DNA of 64,000 bases from Macrostomum hystrix (taxonomy: Eukaryota > Platyhelminthes > Macrostomidae), in contig CATNEN010000038.1 of assembly GCA_950097015.1 (NCBI GenBank), forward strand, positions 34,062,501-34,126,500. Reading direction: 5' to 3'. This document shows positions 49,561 to 60,500 of this stretch, in pieces (the first letter of the stretch is position 1; each line of letters opens with the position of its first letter). Both the position numbers and the translations under genes were made by a program. The notes beneath the pieces are model-generated. The model made no database searches. It saw only the letters and a program-made list of their open reading frames with translations, and had not been told where the DNA came from.

Positions 49561-49909
49561 TAATCTAGATCCCTAAATCCTAAATCTAAACTTTGTAGTT
49601 ACTCTTTTATTCTGTTTTAAGTTCATTCTAATCGTTGCAAGGTTTTTGCCATAGACAATGACTTTATTATTGCAATATTTATAAAAAAATTACTAATTAC
49701 ACCCAAGCTGACTGGTCCTACAAAAGCGAATGCTTTTGTGCTAGAAATCAGTTTGTCGGTCTTCTGAACAGAAAATAATAATTTAATAGATAAAACTCAT
49801 ATTTCGATCATCAGTCATAGTCTGCATATCTGGTATTGTTAATAATTTTATTTAGGTTTAGTTTTTTTTCTTAACAATCGGCGTTCTTATAGATTAACAA
49901 TAGCTAATC
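49561..49909. other. Presumed promoter/5' UTR of the ankyrin/SOCS-like gene
   Basis: About 350 bp of AT-rich unique DNA before ATG at 49910. A CTTATAG at about 49887 could be an acceptor (GTTCTTATAG), so the ATG exon may not be the first. Confidence 0.35.
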
Positions 49910-52520
49910 ATGCGACCCCTATCTGCCATGCTGCCGCCTTACACAGTCAATGAGAGTCTGGTGCGCGACATTCAAGCCGACTCAGTCACACTGGTCAGCC
50001 AGCAGATGGCCAAGAGACAGTCAGCAGCCTATTTTATGCACGATTGTCAACAGATCAGGCTGGACCTGGGCCCCCTCACTGGCTACGTCAGGCCACCCGT
50101 GACACTGGTACTGACGCCACTGGGCTTCGCTGTGCTATTCGATAGTCTGAGAGTCGCTCGCTACCTGCTAGCTCAGGCTGGCGCTTCGCCTGCTGATCGA
50201 GCTTACCTGGCTGATAGGCCAGTGGCTGGCGGCAAAGTGAGTACTTTTCTTAACTTTATTATTTATGGCGCTAGATCGAGGATGAGCCACTTTACTGAAG
50301 AGATAATACACTAGAGAAATTAGACATGTGTGAGATGAGACAGGTGAGAGATGCGACAGGTTAGAGAAGAGAAAATGAGTAGACGAGACAGGTAAGAGAT
50401 TAAATACGGGAGACATATATGACACGGGAGAGATAAGACAGGTGAGAGATAAGACAGTTGAGAGATAAGACAGGTGAGAGATAAGACAGGTGAGAGATAA
50501 GACAGGTGAGAGATAAGACAGGTGAGAGATAAGACAGGTGAGAGATAAGACAGGAGGTGAAAGATAAGACAGGTGAGAGATAAGACAGGAGGTGAAAGAT
50601 AAGACAGGTGAGAGATAAGACAGGTGAGAGATAAGACAGGAGGTGAGAGATAAGACAGGAGGTGAAAGATAAGACAGGTGAGAGATAAGACAGGTGAGAG
50701 ATAAGACAGGAGGTGAGAGATAAGACAGGTGAAAGATAAGACAGGTGAGAGATAAGACAGGAGGTGAAAGATAAGACAGGTGAGAGATAAGACAGGTGAA
50801 AGATAAGACAGGTGAGAGATAAGACAGGTGAGAGATAAGACAGGTGAGAGATAAGACACGGGAGAGCTGAGACAGGGAAGGATGAGACACTGGAGGAGTG
50901 TGACAGGAGGAGAGCTGAGCTAGGGAAGACATAAAACAGCGGAGACAAAATTAGCACGAGATCTAAATTTGTGTCATCTAGTTAGTAAAGCTTAGTTGGC
51001 TCATGGAGTAATCGTTTCACCACCCAGGCACGCGTTGTCGAGCTGCCCACAGCCGGCCTGGCCCTCCCCGGCCGTGACATGTTCTCATTGTTAGCCGCCT
51101 ACGGCTTAGATCCCAATTCTCACCTGCCTCTTCGTCTGCGCTGCTGCGCCGGCGCCGGCAGTCCGGCCGACGAACTCATGCCAAGCTTCTGGCACCTGCT
51201 GTGGCGCTGCTGGAGTCCCATGCGAGACTGCGACGCCCTTATCCAGACCACTGATCTGTTGCTGCGCGCCGGAGCTGACGCCAATGCGGGACTTGCCGGC
51301 CTGCCCGTCATGCGGGAGGCCTTCTTCTTCGACGGCCACCAGTTCGAGGATCGGGCCACGGCGATTAAGGTAGACATTTTTCAGTGTGTTTTTATTCTAG
51401 CAATTCTAGTCTGTAGGAAGCCTCGGCTTTTCATGGTTGTCTGATTTGTCTGGATATAAAGATTTATCATTTCCGTTAAGTCTTTTCTTAGAAAATTAGG
51501 ACAATTCAAACTTGCTCCTTTGATTCCTTTTCCTGGAATTTCGACATACATATAGTTAAAATTGTCTTAGTGATTAAATTCGCAGGAATTAAGAAATTAT
51601 TTTATAACTTATTTCTGTGATTCGGTTTTCAAGTAATCCTCACGCAGAATTTCCTAGAAACCCTCACCCAGAGTTGTTTCCTAGAAATTTCTATTTAAAA
51701 TATTCTGGAAAGCGCGACCCAGAATTTCCTGAAAATTTCGACCCAGAATTTCCTAGAAATCGCGATTTATTTTCAAAAATTCCTGTTTAGAGTGTCTCAT
51801 TGTTCTCCTTCAGTTTCTTAGATAACTCTGCTACTCCCCATTCAGGCCGCTCGTTATCTGCGCCTGCTGCTTCTAGCCGGCTGTCGACCAGATCGTCTCG
51901 GCCGTCCCTCCGACATCGCCGGCGTCCTTCTTGCCGTCTGGCGCACTCTACGTCGACCAACTGCGGCCGAAGCTGCCACAGCCGCCGCGGCCGCCGCAGC
52001 CGCTGCCGCTGCTGCAACTTCCGCGTCTACATTGGCTTCGTCGACCAATCCAACTGCGCCGACGTTAACAAATCCGGCCGATGAAGAGGCCGAAGCGATG
52101 TGCTTCAGCCTGACAGACTGCCTCATGGCCTGTTGGCCGGCTCTATCCTGCCGCCTACTGCTGCCGCATCATCAGCAGCGCTGCCAGCTGCATCATCTGC
52201 TGCCCCGCGATCTGGCCCTGCGTCACACCAGCCGACAACCGCCCAGCCTTCGCGTAGCGGCAGCTCTGGCTGTGCGAGCCAGCTTAGGCGGCCGGCTGTT
52301 TCTCCGCCGCCTGTGCTGCCTGCCGCAGGATCGCCTGACTCGCAATCTGCGCCTGCTGGTCCGCTGGCCCTCCGGTCCGGCCCCTAAACTGACGCCGGCG
52401 CCCACCCAACCGCCGTCCCTGCTGATGGCATTGTCTGCTAGTGGCAGCAGCAGTTCTAGTCATAAGGCCCGCTCTTCTAGACAGCCGCGACAAGTTGATA
52501 GGGCTGCGGCGATGCCGTGA
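49910..52520 (+). CDS. Ankyrin-repeat protein with SOCS-box-like C-terminus (ASB-like), three exons
   Basis: Exons 49910-50236, 51028-51369 and 51846-52520, all phase 0, 447 residues. Seen: ankyrin-like units TPLGFAVLFDSLRVARYLLAQAGA and TDLLLRAGADANAG, then ARYLRLLLLAGCRPDR at the start of exon 3. A polyalanine tract lies at about 263-280. A segment at about 355-397 (PPSLRVAAALAVRASLGG, then LPQDRL) has the spacing of a SOCS box, P-SL----- -VR--LG followed by LP--L. The canonical BC-box cysteine is absent (Ala). Family role, if right: substrate receptor of an elongin-B/C-cullin-5 ubiquitin ligase. The last exon is strongly GC-rich and low in complexity, and both of its other frames are also open, so the frame rests on splice phase. 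The N-terminal 70 residues are not recognised. Intron 1 is a 16-bp minisatellite. The SOCS call is inference; ankyrin content is moderately clear. Confidence 0.62.
50318..50900. repeat. 16-bp minisatellite (GAGATAAGACAGGTGA) in ankyrin/SOCS-like intron 1
   Basis: About 35 units of GAGATAAGACAGGTGA with 3-bp length variants (CAGGAGGTGA). On the minus strand all three frames are open. Same unit family as the arrays at 9.4 and 41.9 kb. Confidence 0.95.
51370..51845. other. Ankyrin/SOCS-like intron 2, with short degenerate repeats
   Basis: Repeated words CCAGAATTTCCTAGAAA and TTTCCTGAAAATTTC at 51640-51770 suggest an old, decayed tandem array. Confidence 0.5.
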
Positions 52521-53049
52521 ATGATTAGCTGAACCTGTCTAGCATGTGATGTCCACTTGTACATTGTTTTTTCTTTTTTTAGTCTCATTTCCTTTTTAAA
52601 ACACTAATTTTTGCATGCCAACTGTCTTTCGCTAAAATTTATTTCATTTATTAAGTCCATTTTCAATTTTCGTTCCAATTAGCTTAATTGATTGATTGAC
52701 TAACAATGTATCTCAAGTTGTAATTGCTATAACTGAAATAATATTACTTATTTTAATATGGCTGGTAACTATTAAGAGTTGGTCGCTTTCAGTTGTTCGC
52801 AAGATAGTAAGCATTAGCAGAGTAAAGCTTGTATTTATTGAAGCCAGCATTTGAGAGTAATATTGTTGTACCCCATTGTTTAAAACAAAAATTTCCCGAC
52901 TTGTAATAAATGAAACAGCAAACTAAAAAAAATAGAAAGATTCTGATAAATGCATTGCAATTTTATCCTGGTGCATAGCATCAATTACCTGTGTTTGAGT
53001 TCGTCATTTTTTTCGATTGTTATTCGTATCTTATATCTCTCAGTGACTC
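52521..53049. other. 3' region of ankyrin/SOCS-like gene
   Basis: AT-rich. AATAAA at about 52905 is a possible polyadenylation signal. The missing first exon of the next gene may be here or beyond the following array. Confidence 0.4.
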
Positions 53050-53690
53050 TCGGATCTTGTCAGGGATTGCTAGATCTTGTCAGGGATTGTTAGATCTTGT
53101 CAGGGATTGTTAGATCTAGTCAGGGATTGCTAGATCTTGTCAGGGATTGTTAGATCTTGTCAGGGATTGTTAGATCTAGTCAGGGATTGTTAGATCTTGT
53201 CAGGGATTGTTAGATCTTGTCAGGGATTGTTAGATCTTGTCAGGGATTGTTAGATCTTGTCAGGGATTGTTAGATCTTGTCAGGGATTGTTAGATCTTGT
53301 CAGAGATATCTAGATCTTGTCAGGGATTGCTAGATATTGTCAGGGATATCTAGATCTTGTCGGGGATTGTTAGATCTTGTCAGAGATATCTAGATCTTGT
53401 CAGGGATTGTTAGATCTTGTCAGGGATTGCTAGATATTGTCAGGGATTGTTAGATCTTGTCAGGGATTGTTAGATCTAGTCAGGGATTGTTAGATCTTGT
53501 CAGGGATTGTTAGATCTTGTCAGGGATTGTTAGATCTTGTCAGGGATTGTTAGATCTTGTCAGGGATTGTTAGATCTTGTCAGGGATTGTTAGATCTTGT
53601 CAGGGATTGTTAGATCTTGTCAGGGATTGCTAGATCTTGTCAGGGATTGCTAGATATTGTCAGGGATATCTAGATCTTGTCGGGGATTAT
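53050..53690. repeat. 20-bp minisatellite (TAGATCTTGTCAGGGATTGT), ~32 copies
   Basis: Highly regular 20-bp units holding a BglII-type AGATCT. Ends about 120 bp before the acceptor of the cysteine-rich GPI-type gene, so it probably occupies that gene's first intron. Confidence 0.96.
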
Positions 53691-53811
53691 TTTATTTTGG
53701 CTGAGATTTTAAGATGTTTTCAGGTATTGCTCGATTTTGTCAGGGATTATTAAATATTGTCAGATGTCAGTAAAATTATTCTTGTTATCAACTTCAGTCT
53801 ATCTCAATCAG

Positions 53812-55730
53812 CTACGCCGCTGCCTCAGCAGCCCTGCTGCTGTTCCTGACGGTGGCAAGCAGCGGTGTGCTGGCCTCCATGGAGCAGCCGTACTGCACCT
53901 TCTTTGGCAATCGAGCGCCGGCGCCGCAGCCAACTCTGCACAATTGCACCTGGTATCGGCGGCACAGCTGCTGCCGTGGCGAGGAGATCAACATTACCTT
54001 CGCCAGCGTGCGGCCGCTGCAGGGCGCGTCTCGCAGCTGCCTACGCTACTTCAACTCGTTAATGTGCTACATCTGCAGCCCGTCGCAGTGGATGTTCTAC
54101 AGGGGCGAATCTCTCACTGTGTGTCGCGACTTCTGCGACAAATGGTATCAAGCTTGCGGCAGCGCCTTCATCAAGGTTCGCCACTGTCCGTTCTGGGTGT
54201 CTGTTCTGGGTGTCTGTTCTGGGTGTCCGTTCTGGGTGTCTGTCTGGGTGTCTGTTCTGGGTGTCTGTTCTGGGTGTCTGTTCTGGGTGTCTGTTCTGGG
54301 TGTCTGTTCTGGGTGTCTGTTCTGGGTGTCTGTTCTGGGTGTCTGTTCTGGGTGTCCGTTCTGGGTGTCTGTCTGGGTGTCTGTTCTGGGTGTCTGTTCT
54401 GGGTGTCTGTTCTGGGTGTCTGTTCTGGGTGTCTGTCCTGGGTGTCTGTTCTGGGTGTCTGTTCTGGGTGTCTGTTCTGGGTGTCTGTTCTGGGTGTCTG
54501 TCCTGGGTGTCTGTTCTGGGTGTCTGTTCTGGGTGTCTGTTCTGGGTGTCTGTTCTGGGTGTCTGTTCTGGGTGTCTGTTCTGGGTGTCTGTTCTGGGTG
54601 TCTGTTCTGGGTGTCAGTTTTGGGTGTCTGTCTGTTCTGAATCTCTGTTCTGGTTGTTTGTCTGTTCTGAATCTCTGTTCTGGGTGTCTGTCTGTTCTGA
54701 ATGTCTGTTCTGGTTGTCTCTTAGTTCTGAATATCTGTTCTGAATGTCTGTTCTGAATGTCTGTTCTGAATGTCTGTTCTGAATGTCTGTTCTGAGTGTC
54801 TGTTTTGGGTATCTGTCTGTTCTGAATCTCTGTTCTGGGTGTCTGTCTGTTCTGAATGTCTGTTCTGGTTGTCTCTTAGTTCTAGTTCTGAATATCTGTT
54901 CTGAATGTCTGTTCTGAATTTCTGTCCTGAGTGTCTGTTCTGGGTGTCTGTTTTGGGTGTCTGTTCTGGGTGTCTGTTTTGGGTGTCTGTCTGTTCTGAA
55001 TATCTGTTCTGAATGTCTGTTCTGAATGTCTGTTCTGAGTGTCTGTTTTGGGTGTCTGTCTGTTCTGAATGTCTGTTCTGAATGTCCGTTCTGAATGTCT
55101 GTTCTGGTTGTCTCTTAGTTCTCAATATCTGTTCTGAATGTCTGTTCTGAATGTCTGTTCTGATTGTCTGTTCTGAATTTCTGTTCTGGGTGTCTGTCTG
55201 TTCTGAATGTCTGTTCTGAATGTCTGTTCTGAGTGTCTGTTCTGAATTTCTGTTCTGGGTGTCTGTCTGTTCTGAATGTCTGTTCTGAATGTCTGTTCTG
55301 AGTGTCTGTACTGAATTTCTGTTCTGGGTGTCTGTCTGTTCTTAATGTCTGTTCTGAATGTCTGTTCTGAGTGTCTGTTCTGAATTTCTGTTCTGGGTGT
55401 CTGTCTGTTCTAGGTGTCTGTTTTCCATCCAGTTTTCCATTTTTCATCCAGTCGTGTGTGTCTGTCTTTCATTTGTACTAAGGTTTCGTATTTGTATCTG
55501 CAGCTGTCCTGCTGCCTCTATTGCAGGGTCAAACCGTGGCCTCCCTATTTGAAAATGGCTACAAACTGTGCGACAGTCGCCAATTCAAAGTGTCAACTGG
55601 CAAAGACGACTGCTTTCGCTATGTTGCGGAAGAGGACGAAGTATTTGCCGGCGCGTCCGGGCCGACCAGAGCGCCTAATTTGGCACTAGCGGTCTCTGTG
55701 GCTGCAGCCATTGCTATTGTTCCTTTTTAA
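53812..55730 (+). CDS. Secreted, probably GPI-anchored folate-receptor/HHIP-N-like cysteine-rich protein (5' incomplete)
   Basis: Two exons seen: 53812-54175 (acceptor CAATCAG, donor ATCAAG|GTTCGC) and 55527-55730 (acceptor TATTGCAG, stop TAA). The frame opens with a signal-like hydrophobic stretch (SAALLLFLTVASSGVLA) but no in-frame Met, so the ATG lies in an unseen upstream exon contributing two bases of the first codon. A Cys-rich domain follows: YCTFFGN, CCRGEEINITF, CYICSPSQ, VCRDFCDKWYQACGSAF, then KLCDSRQF and DDCFRYV. The C-C-x5-6-C-x-x-C-x3-W-x3-C pattern resembles the folate receptor / HHIP N-terminal fold. The C-terminus is a small-residue segment plus a hydrophobic tail (ALAVSVAAAIAIVPF) with no cytoplasmic residues, typical of a GPI signal. 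Ligand unknown. The intron is a 1.2-kb 13-bp minisatellite starting about 10 nt after the donor. Confidence 0.66.
54185..55425. repeat. 13-bp minisatellite (GTTCTGGGTGTCT), filling the intron of the cysteine-rich gene
   Basis: Units GTTCTGGGTGTCT dominate to about 54620; afterwards GTTCTGAATGTCT variants and 4-bp additions (GTCTGTCT) take over. It starts about 10 nt after the GT donor and stops about 100 nt before the acceptor. Confidence 0.97.
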
Positions 55731-55888
55731 GCTTCGAATTGTTACTGTGCTGATAGGAATCGTTTTTTAAACATTTATTGTAGCTCTAGATCATTTGCCT
55801 CTAAAAATTGTCCACACTGTGTAGATTATCGTACATATTCATAATTCAGCAACGCATTGTTGCAAGCAATACGTATTCATCTATTTAT

Positions 55889-56117
55889 CAGCTATTGCGC
55901 GGCGCATTTAAAGGCTGCGTACGGCTGTACAGTCCATGGACTGGGGGACGCCACACCCACCCTCAATTACCCCAGCTGGTAACCCATCAAATAGCTGGAT
56001 GAACTGAAGCAATGCTGGGTTAAGTGTCCTGCTAAAGGACACAAATTGTTCCAATGGAGTCGGGAATCGAACCCCCGACCTTCAAGTCCCGATTCCGACG
56101 CTCTAGCTACAACCTCC
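55889..56117 (-). mobile_element. tRNA-derived SINE, family 2 (well-preserved copy)
   Basis: The minus strand from 56117 reads GTAGCTAGAGCGTCGG, GGGGGTTCGATTCCCG (B box), GTGTCCTTTAGCAGGACACT, CATCCAGCTATTTGATGGGT and the palindrome CAGTCCATGGACTG (55930-55943). Lies just 3' of the cysteine-rich gene. Confidence 0.87.
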
Positions 56118-57044
56118 TCTTTGCTCTCCTCGCTTTGTTTTTGTCTTCGAGACAATTTTTTTCATGACTTTTATCGTTCACACTACTTACAGTAGTTCCA
56201 AATTTATAGTAGTACTTAAATAAGTCAATTCGCATGACAACGACGCGTAATATTTTTAATTTTTTGATAAAGACGAAATTTTACGAATTTTCTGACACAA
56301 TCCAATCTCTCTACTGCTAGTAGTATGCAATGCAGCTTTTGCACAGGCACTTGTGATATAGCAATGTTTGTTATACTAGTCTCTGATAGATTTTTTATTT
56401 ATTAGTGTAAATTTGATGCTAAATAAAACTGAAAATGCGACACATTTTTTGCAATATTTCAGAGTTTGTTTGTTTTTTCTCTTCGCTAAAAAGGTAGAAA
56501 TAGAAAATTGTAGTATTTTCAATTGTAGAAAAAAGATTGTGAACCAATTAAATAAAAGTACAATCTTTGTGTGAGTGAGCGCTTAACCCGTGCTAACAAG
56601 CATCTCTATTGTGTTAAGCATTTCTTAAGCACGCATAAGCACCCGCGTGTATGAGTTTTAGATAGCTATTAGACTGGTATATTATTCTACAGATTTTCTG
56701 CATGTTTTGACCCAATGTGAAATCTAACTATTTCAGTTTCTAGAAACAACTAGACAAAGCAGAACAAAAACATAGTTAGTTCATTGTCATTGGGATATGA
56801 ATGTCTCATTGCTGTGCCTGTCTGTATCTATACTTATCCATTTTATCAGCCTAGCTAGCAATCAGATTTTATCTTTGACTTGCTCGAATGCAACATTTGA
56901 AACTTCACACAATAACTTCGATAATCTTATGGGCCCTTGTTTTTTGGATTATTGACGGCCAATTCTGAAAATCACGAATTCTTTTGTAAATAACAAGTCA
57001 TTAGTTTGAGCTATTCCAGAGTTGGTTTAGATTCTAGATTAGCT
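56118..57044. other. AT-rich region between genes; ITFG2 first exon not found
   Basis: Possible AATAAA signals near 56420 and 56549. The ITFG2 homologue's initiator exon is expected around here, but no confident candidate is visible. Confidence 0.35.
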
Positions 57045-57500
57045 TACAAATCCAGGGTTATCTCAGATCCAGGACTATCTCAGATCCAGGACCATCTCAG
57101 AGTCAGATCCTAGATTTGCTCAGATCCAGGACCATCTCAGAGTCAGATCCTAGATTTGCTCAGATCCAGGACCATCTCAGAGTCAGATCCTAGATTTGCT
57201 CAGATCCAGGACCATCTCAGATCCTAGGGTAGCTCAGATCCAGGACTATCTCGGATCCAGCATTATCTCAGATCCTAGATTAGCTCAGATCCAGGACTAT
57301 CTCGGATCCTAGATTAGCTCAGATCCAGGACTATCTCGGATCCTAGATTAGCTCAGATCCAGGACTATCTCGGATCCTAGATTAGCTCAGATCCAGGACT
57401 ATCTCGGATCCTAGATTAGCTCAGATCCAGGACTATCTCGGATCCTAGATTAGCTCAGATCCAGGACCATCTCAGATCCTAGATTATTTCAGATTCAGAA
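57045..57500. repeat. ~34-bp minisatellite (CAGATCCAGGACTATCTCGG...) upstream of ITFG2 exon
   Basis: Alternating GCTCAGATCCAGGACTATCT and CGGATCCTAGATTA segments; the left third uses CAGAGTCAGATCCTAGATTT variants. Ends about 50 bp before the ITFG2 acceptor. Confidence 0.93.
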
Positions 57501-57548
57501 TCTGCTCAGATCTACCTGACTAAACTCAGCCCTTATCTTTCTTGGCAG

Positions 57549-60500
57549 TCTTCAGTTCGTCAGGTTGACTTCGTGGAGAAGCTGGAGCTGTCGGGCATCA
57601 GCGTCCGGTCCCAGTCGCTGGTCTGTCTGGCCGATGTTGACAACGACGGCTGCAGCGAGTTGCTTCTAGCCAGCTCTGAGCAGCAGATCAACTCGGCTGA
57701 GCCGTTTAGCGAGAACTGCCTGCGCGATGAGAGTCACCTGTGTCGGGTGCTCATTTTCAAGGTGTCTTGTACCTTTTTTCATGTCGGAGCTTACCTTTTT
57801 GACCAGATAAATATATTTTCTGGTCATAGTTTACTGTTGGAAATGGTCCTAGTTTACTGTTGGAAATGGTCCTAGTTTACTGTTGGAAATGGTCCTAGTT
57901 TACTGTTGGAAATGGTCCTAGTTTACTGTTGGAAATGGTCCTAGTTTACTGTTTGAATCAGTCCTAGTTTACTGTTGGAAATGGTCCTAGTTTACTGTTG
58001 GAAATGGTCATGGTTTACTGTTGGAAATGGTCCTAGTTTACTGTTGGAAATGGTCCTAGTTTACTGTTGGAAATGGTCCTAGTTTACTGTTGGAAATGGT
58101 CATGGTTTACTGTTGGAAATGGTCCTAGTTTACTGTTGGAAATGGTCCTAGTTTACTGTTGGAAATGGTCATGGTTTACTGTTGGAAATGGTCCTAGTTT
58201 ACTGTTGGAAATGGTCCTAGTTTACTGTTGGAAATGGTCATGGTTTACTGTTGGAAATGGTCCTAGTTTACTGTTGGAAATGGTCCTAGTTTACTGTTGG
58301 AAATGGTCATGGTTTACTGTTGGAAATTGTCCTAGTTTACTGTTGGAAATGGTCCTAGTTTACTGTTGGAAATGGTCCTAGTTTACTGTTGGAAATGGTC
58401 CTAGTTTACTGTTGGAAATGGTCCTAGTTTACTGTTGGAAATGGTCCTAGTTTACTGTTGGAAATGGTCATGGTTTACTCTTGGAATTGGTCCTAGTTTA
58501 CTGTTGGAAATGGTCATAGTTTACTGTTGGAAATAGTCTAGTTTACTGTTGGAAATGGTCCTAGTTTACTGTTGGAAATGGTCATGGTTTACTGTTGGAA
58601 ATGGTCCTAGTTTACTGTTGGAAATGGTCCTAGTTTACTGTTTGAATCAGTCCTAGTTTTCTAGTCTCCTAGTGGAATTGATCCTCATTTTCTGTTGGAA
58701 TTGATCCTCATTTTCTGTTGGAATTGATCCTCATTTTCTGTTGGATTTGATCCTCATTTTCTGTTGGAATTGATCCTCAATTTCTGTTGGAATTGATCCT
58801 CATTTTCTGTTGGAATTGATCCTCAATTTCTGTTGGAATCGGTCCTCATTTTCTGTTGGAATTGATCCTCATTTTCTGTTGGAATTGATCCTCATTTTCT
58901 GTTGGAGTTGATCCTCATTTTCTGTTGGAATTGATCCTCATTTTCTGTTGGAATTGATCCTCATTTTCTGTTGGAATTGATCCTCATTTTCTGTTGGAAT
59001 TAATCCTCAATTTCTGTTGGAATCGGTCCTCATTTTCTGTTGGAATTGATCCTCATTTTCTGTTGGAATTGATCCTCATTTTCTGTTGGAGTTGATCCTC
59101 ATTTTCTGTTGGAATTGATCCTCATTTTCTGTTGGAATTCATCCTCATTTTCTGTTGGAATTGATCCTCATTTTCTGTTGGAATTGATCCTCATTTTCTG
59201 TTGGAATTGATCCTCATTTTCTGTTGGAATTGATCCTCATTTTCTGTTGGAATTGATCCTCATTTTCTGTTGGAATTGATCCTCATTTTCTTTTGGAATT
59301 GATCCTCATTTTCTGTTGGAATTGATCCTCATTTTCTGTTGGAGTTGATCCTCATTTTCTGTTGGAATTGATCCTCAATTTCTGTTGGAATTGATCCTCA
59401 TTTTCTGTTGGAATTGATCCTCATTTTCTGTTGGAATTGATCCTCATTTTCTGTTGGATTTGATCCTCATTTTCTGTTGGAATTGATCCTCAATTTCTGT
59501 TGGAATTGATCCTCATTTTCTGTTGGAATTGATCCTCAATTTCTGTTGGAATCGGTCCTCATTTTCTGTTGGAATTGATCCTCATTTTCTGTTGGAATTG
59601 ATCCTCATTTTCTGTTGGAGTTGATCCTCATTTTCTGTTGGAATTGATCCTCATTTTCTGTTGGAATTGATCCTCATTTTCTGTTGGAATTGATCCTCAT
59701 TTTCTGTTGGAATTAATCCTCAATTTCTGTTGGAATCGGTCCTCATTTTCTGTTGGAATTGATCCTCATTTTCTGTTGGAATTGATCCTCATTTTCTGTT
59801 GGAGTTGATCCTCATTTTCTGTTGGAATTGATCCTCATTTTCTGTTGGAATTCATCCTCATTTTCTGTTGGAATTGATCCTCATTTTCTGTTGGAATTGA
59901 TCCTCATTTTCTGTTGGAATTGATCCTCATTTTCTGTTGGAATTGATCCTCATTTTCTGTTGGAATTGATCCTCATTTTCTGTTGGAATTGATCCTCATT
60001 TTCTTTTGGAATTGATCCTCATTTTCTGTTGGAATTGATCCTCATTTTCTGTTGGAGTTGATCCTCATTTTCTGTTGGAATTGATCCTCAATTTCTGTTG
60101 GAATTGATCCTCATTTTCTGTTGGAATTGATCCTCATTTTCTGTTGGAATTGATCCTCATTTTCTGCTGGAGTTGATCCTCATTTTCTGTTGGAATTGAT
60201 CCTCATTTTCTTTTGGAATTGATCCTCATTTTCTGTTGGAATTGATCCTCATTTTCTGTTGGAATTGATCCTCATTTTCTGTTGGAATTGATCCTTATTT
60301 TCTGTTGGAGTTGATCCTCATTTTCTGCTGGAGTTGATCCTCATTTTCTGTTGGAATTAATCCTCATTTTCTGTTGGAGTTGATCCTCATTTTCTGTTGG
60401 AATTAATCCTCATTTTCTGTTGGAATTAATCCTCATTTTCTGTTGGAATTAATCCTCATTTTCTGTTGGAATTGATCCTTATTTTCTGTTGGAGTTGATC

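Noticed and set aside
50168-50957. Long minus-strand ORFs rich in Ser/Leu/His
   Set aside because: 16-bp minisatellite in an intron of a plus-strand gene; all three frames are open.
54721-55447. Minus-strand ORFs of QNRHSEQTFRTD-type repeats
   Set aside because: Reverse strand of the 13-bp intronic array.
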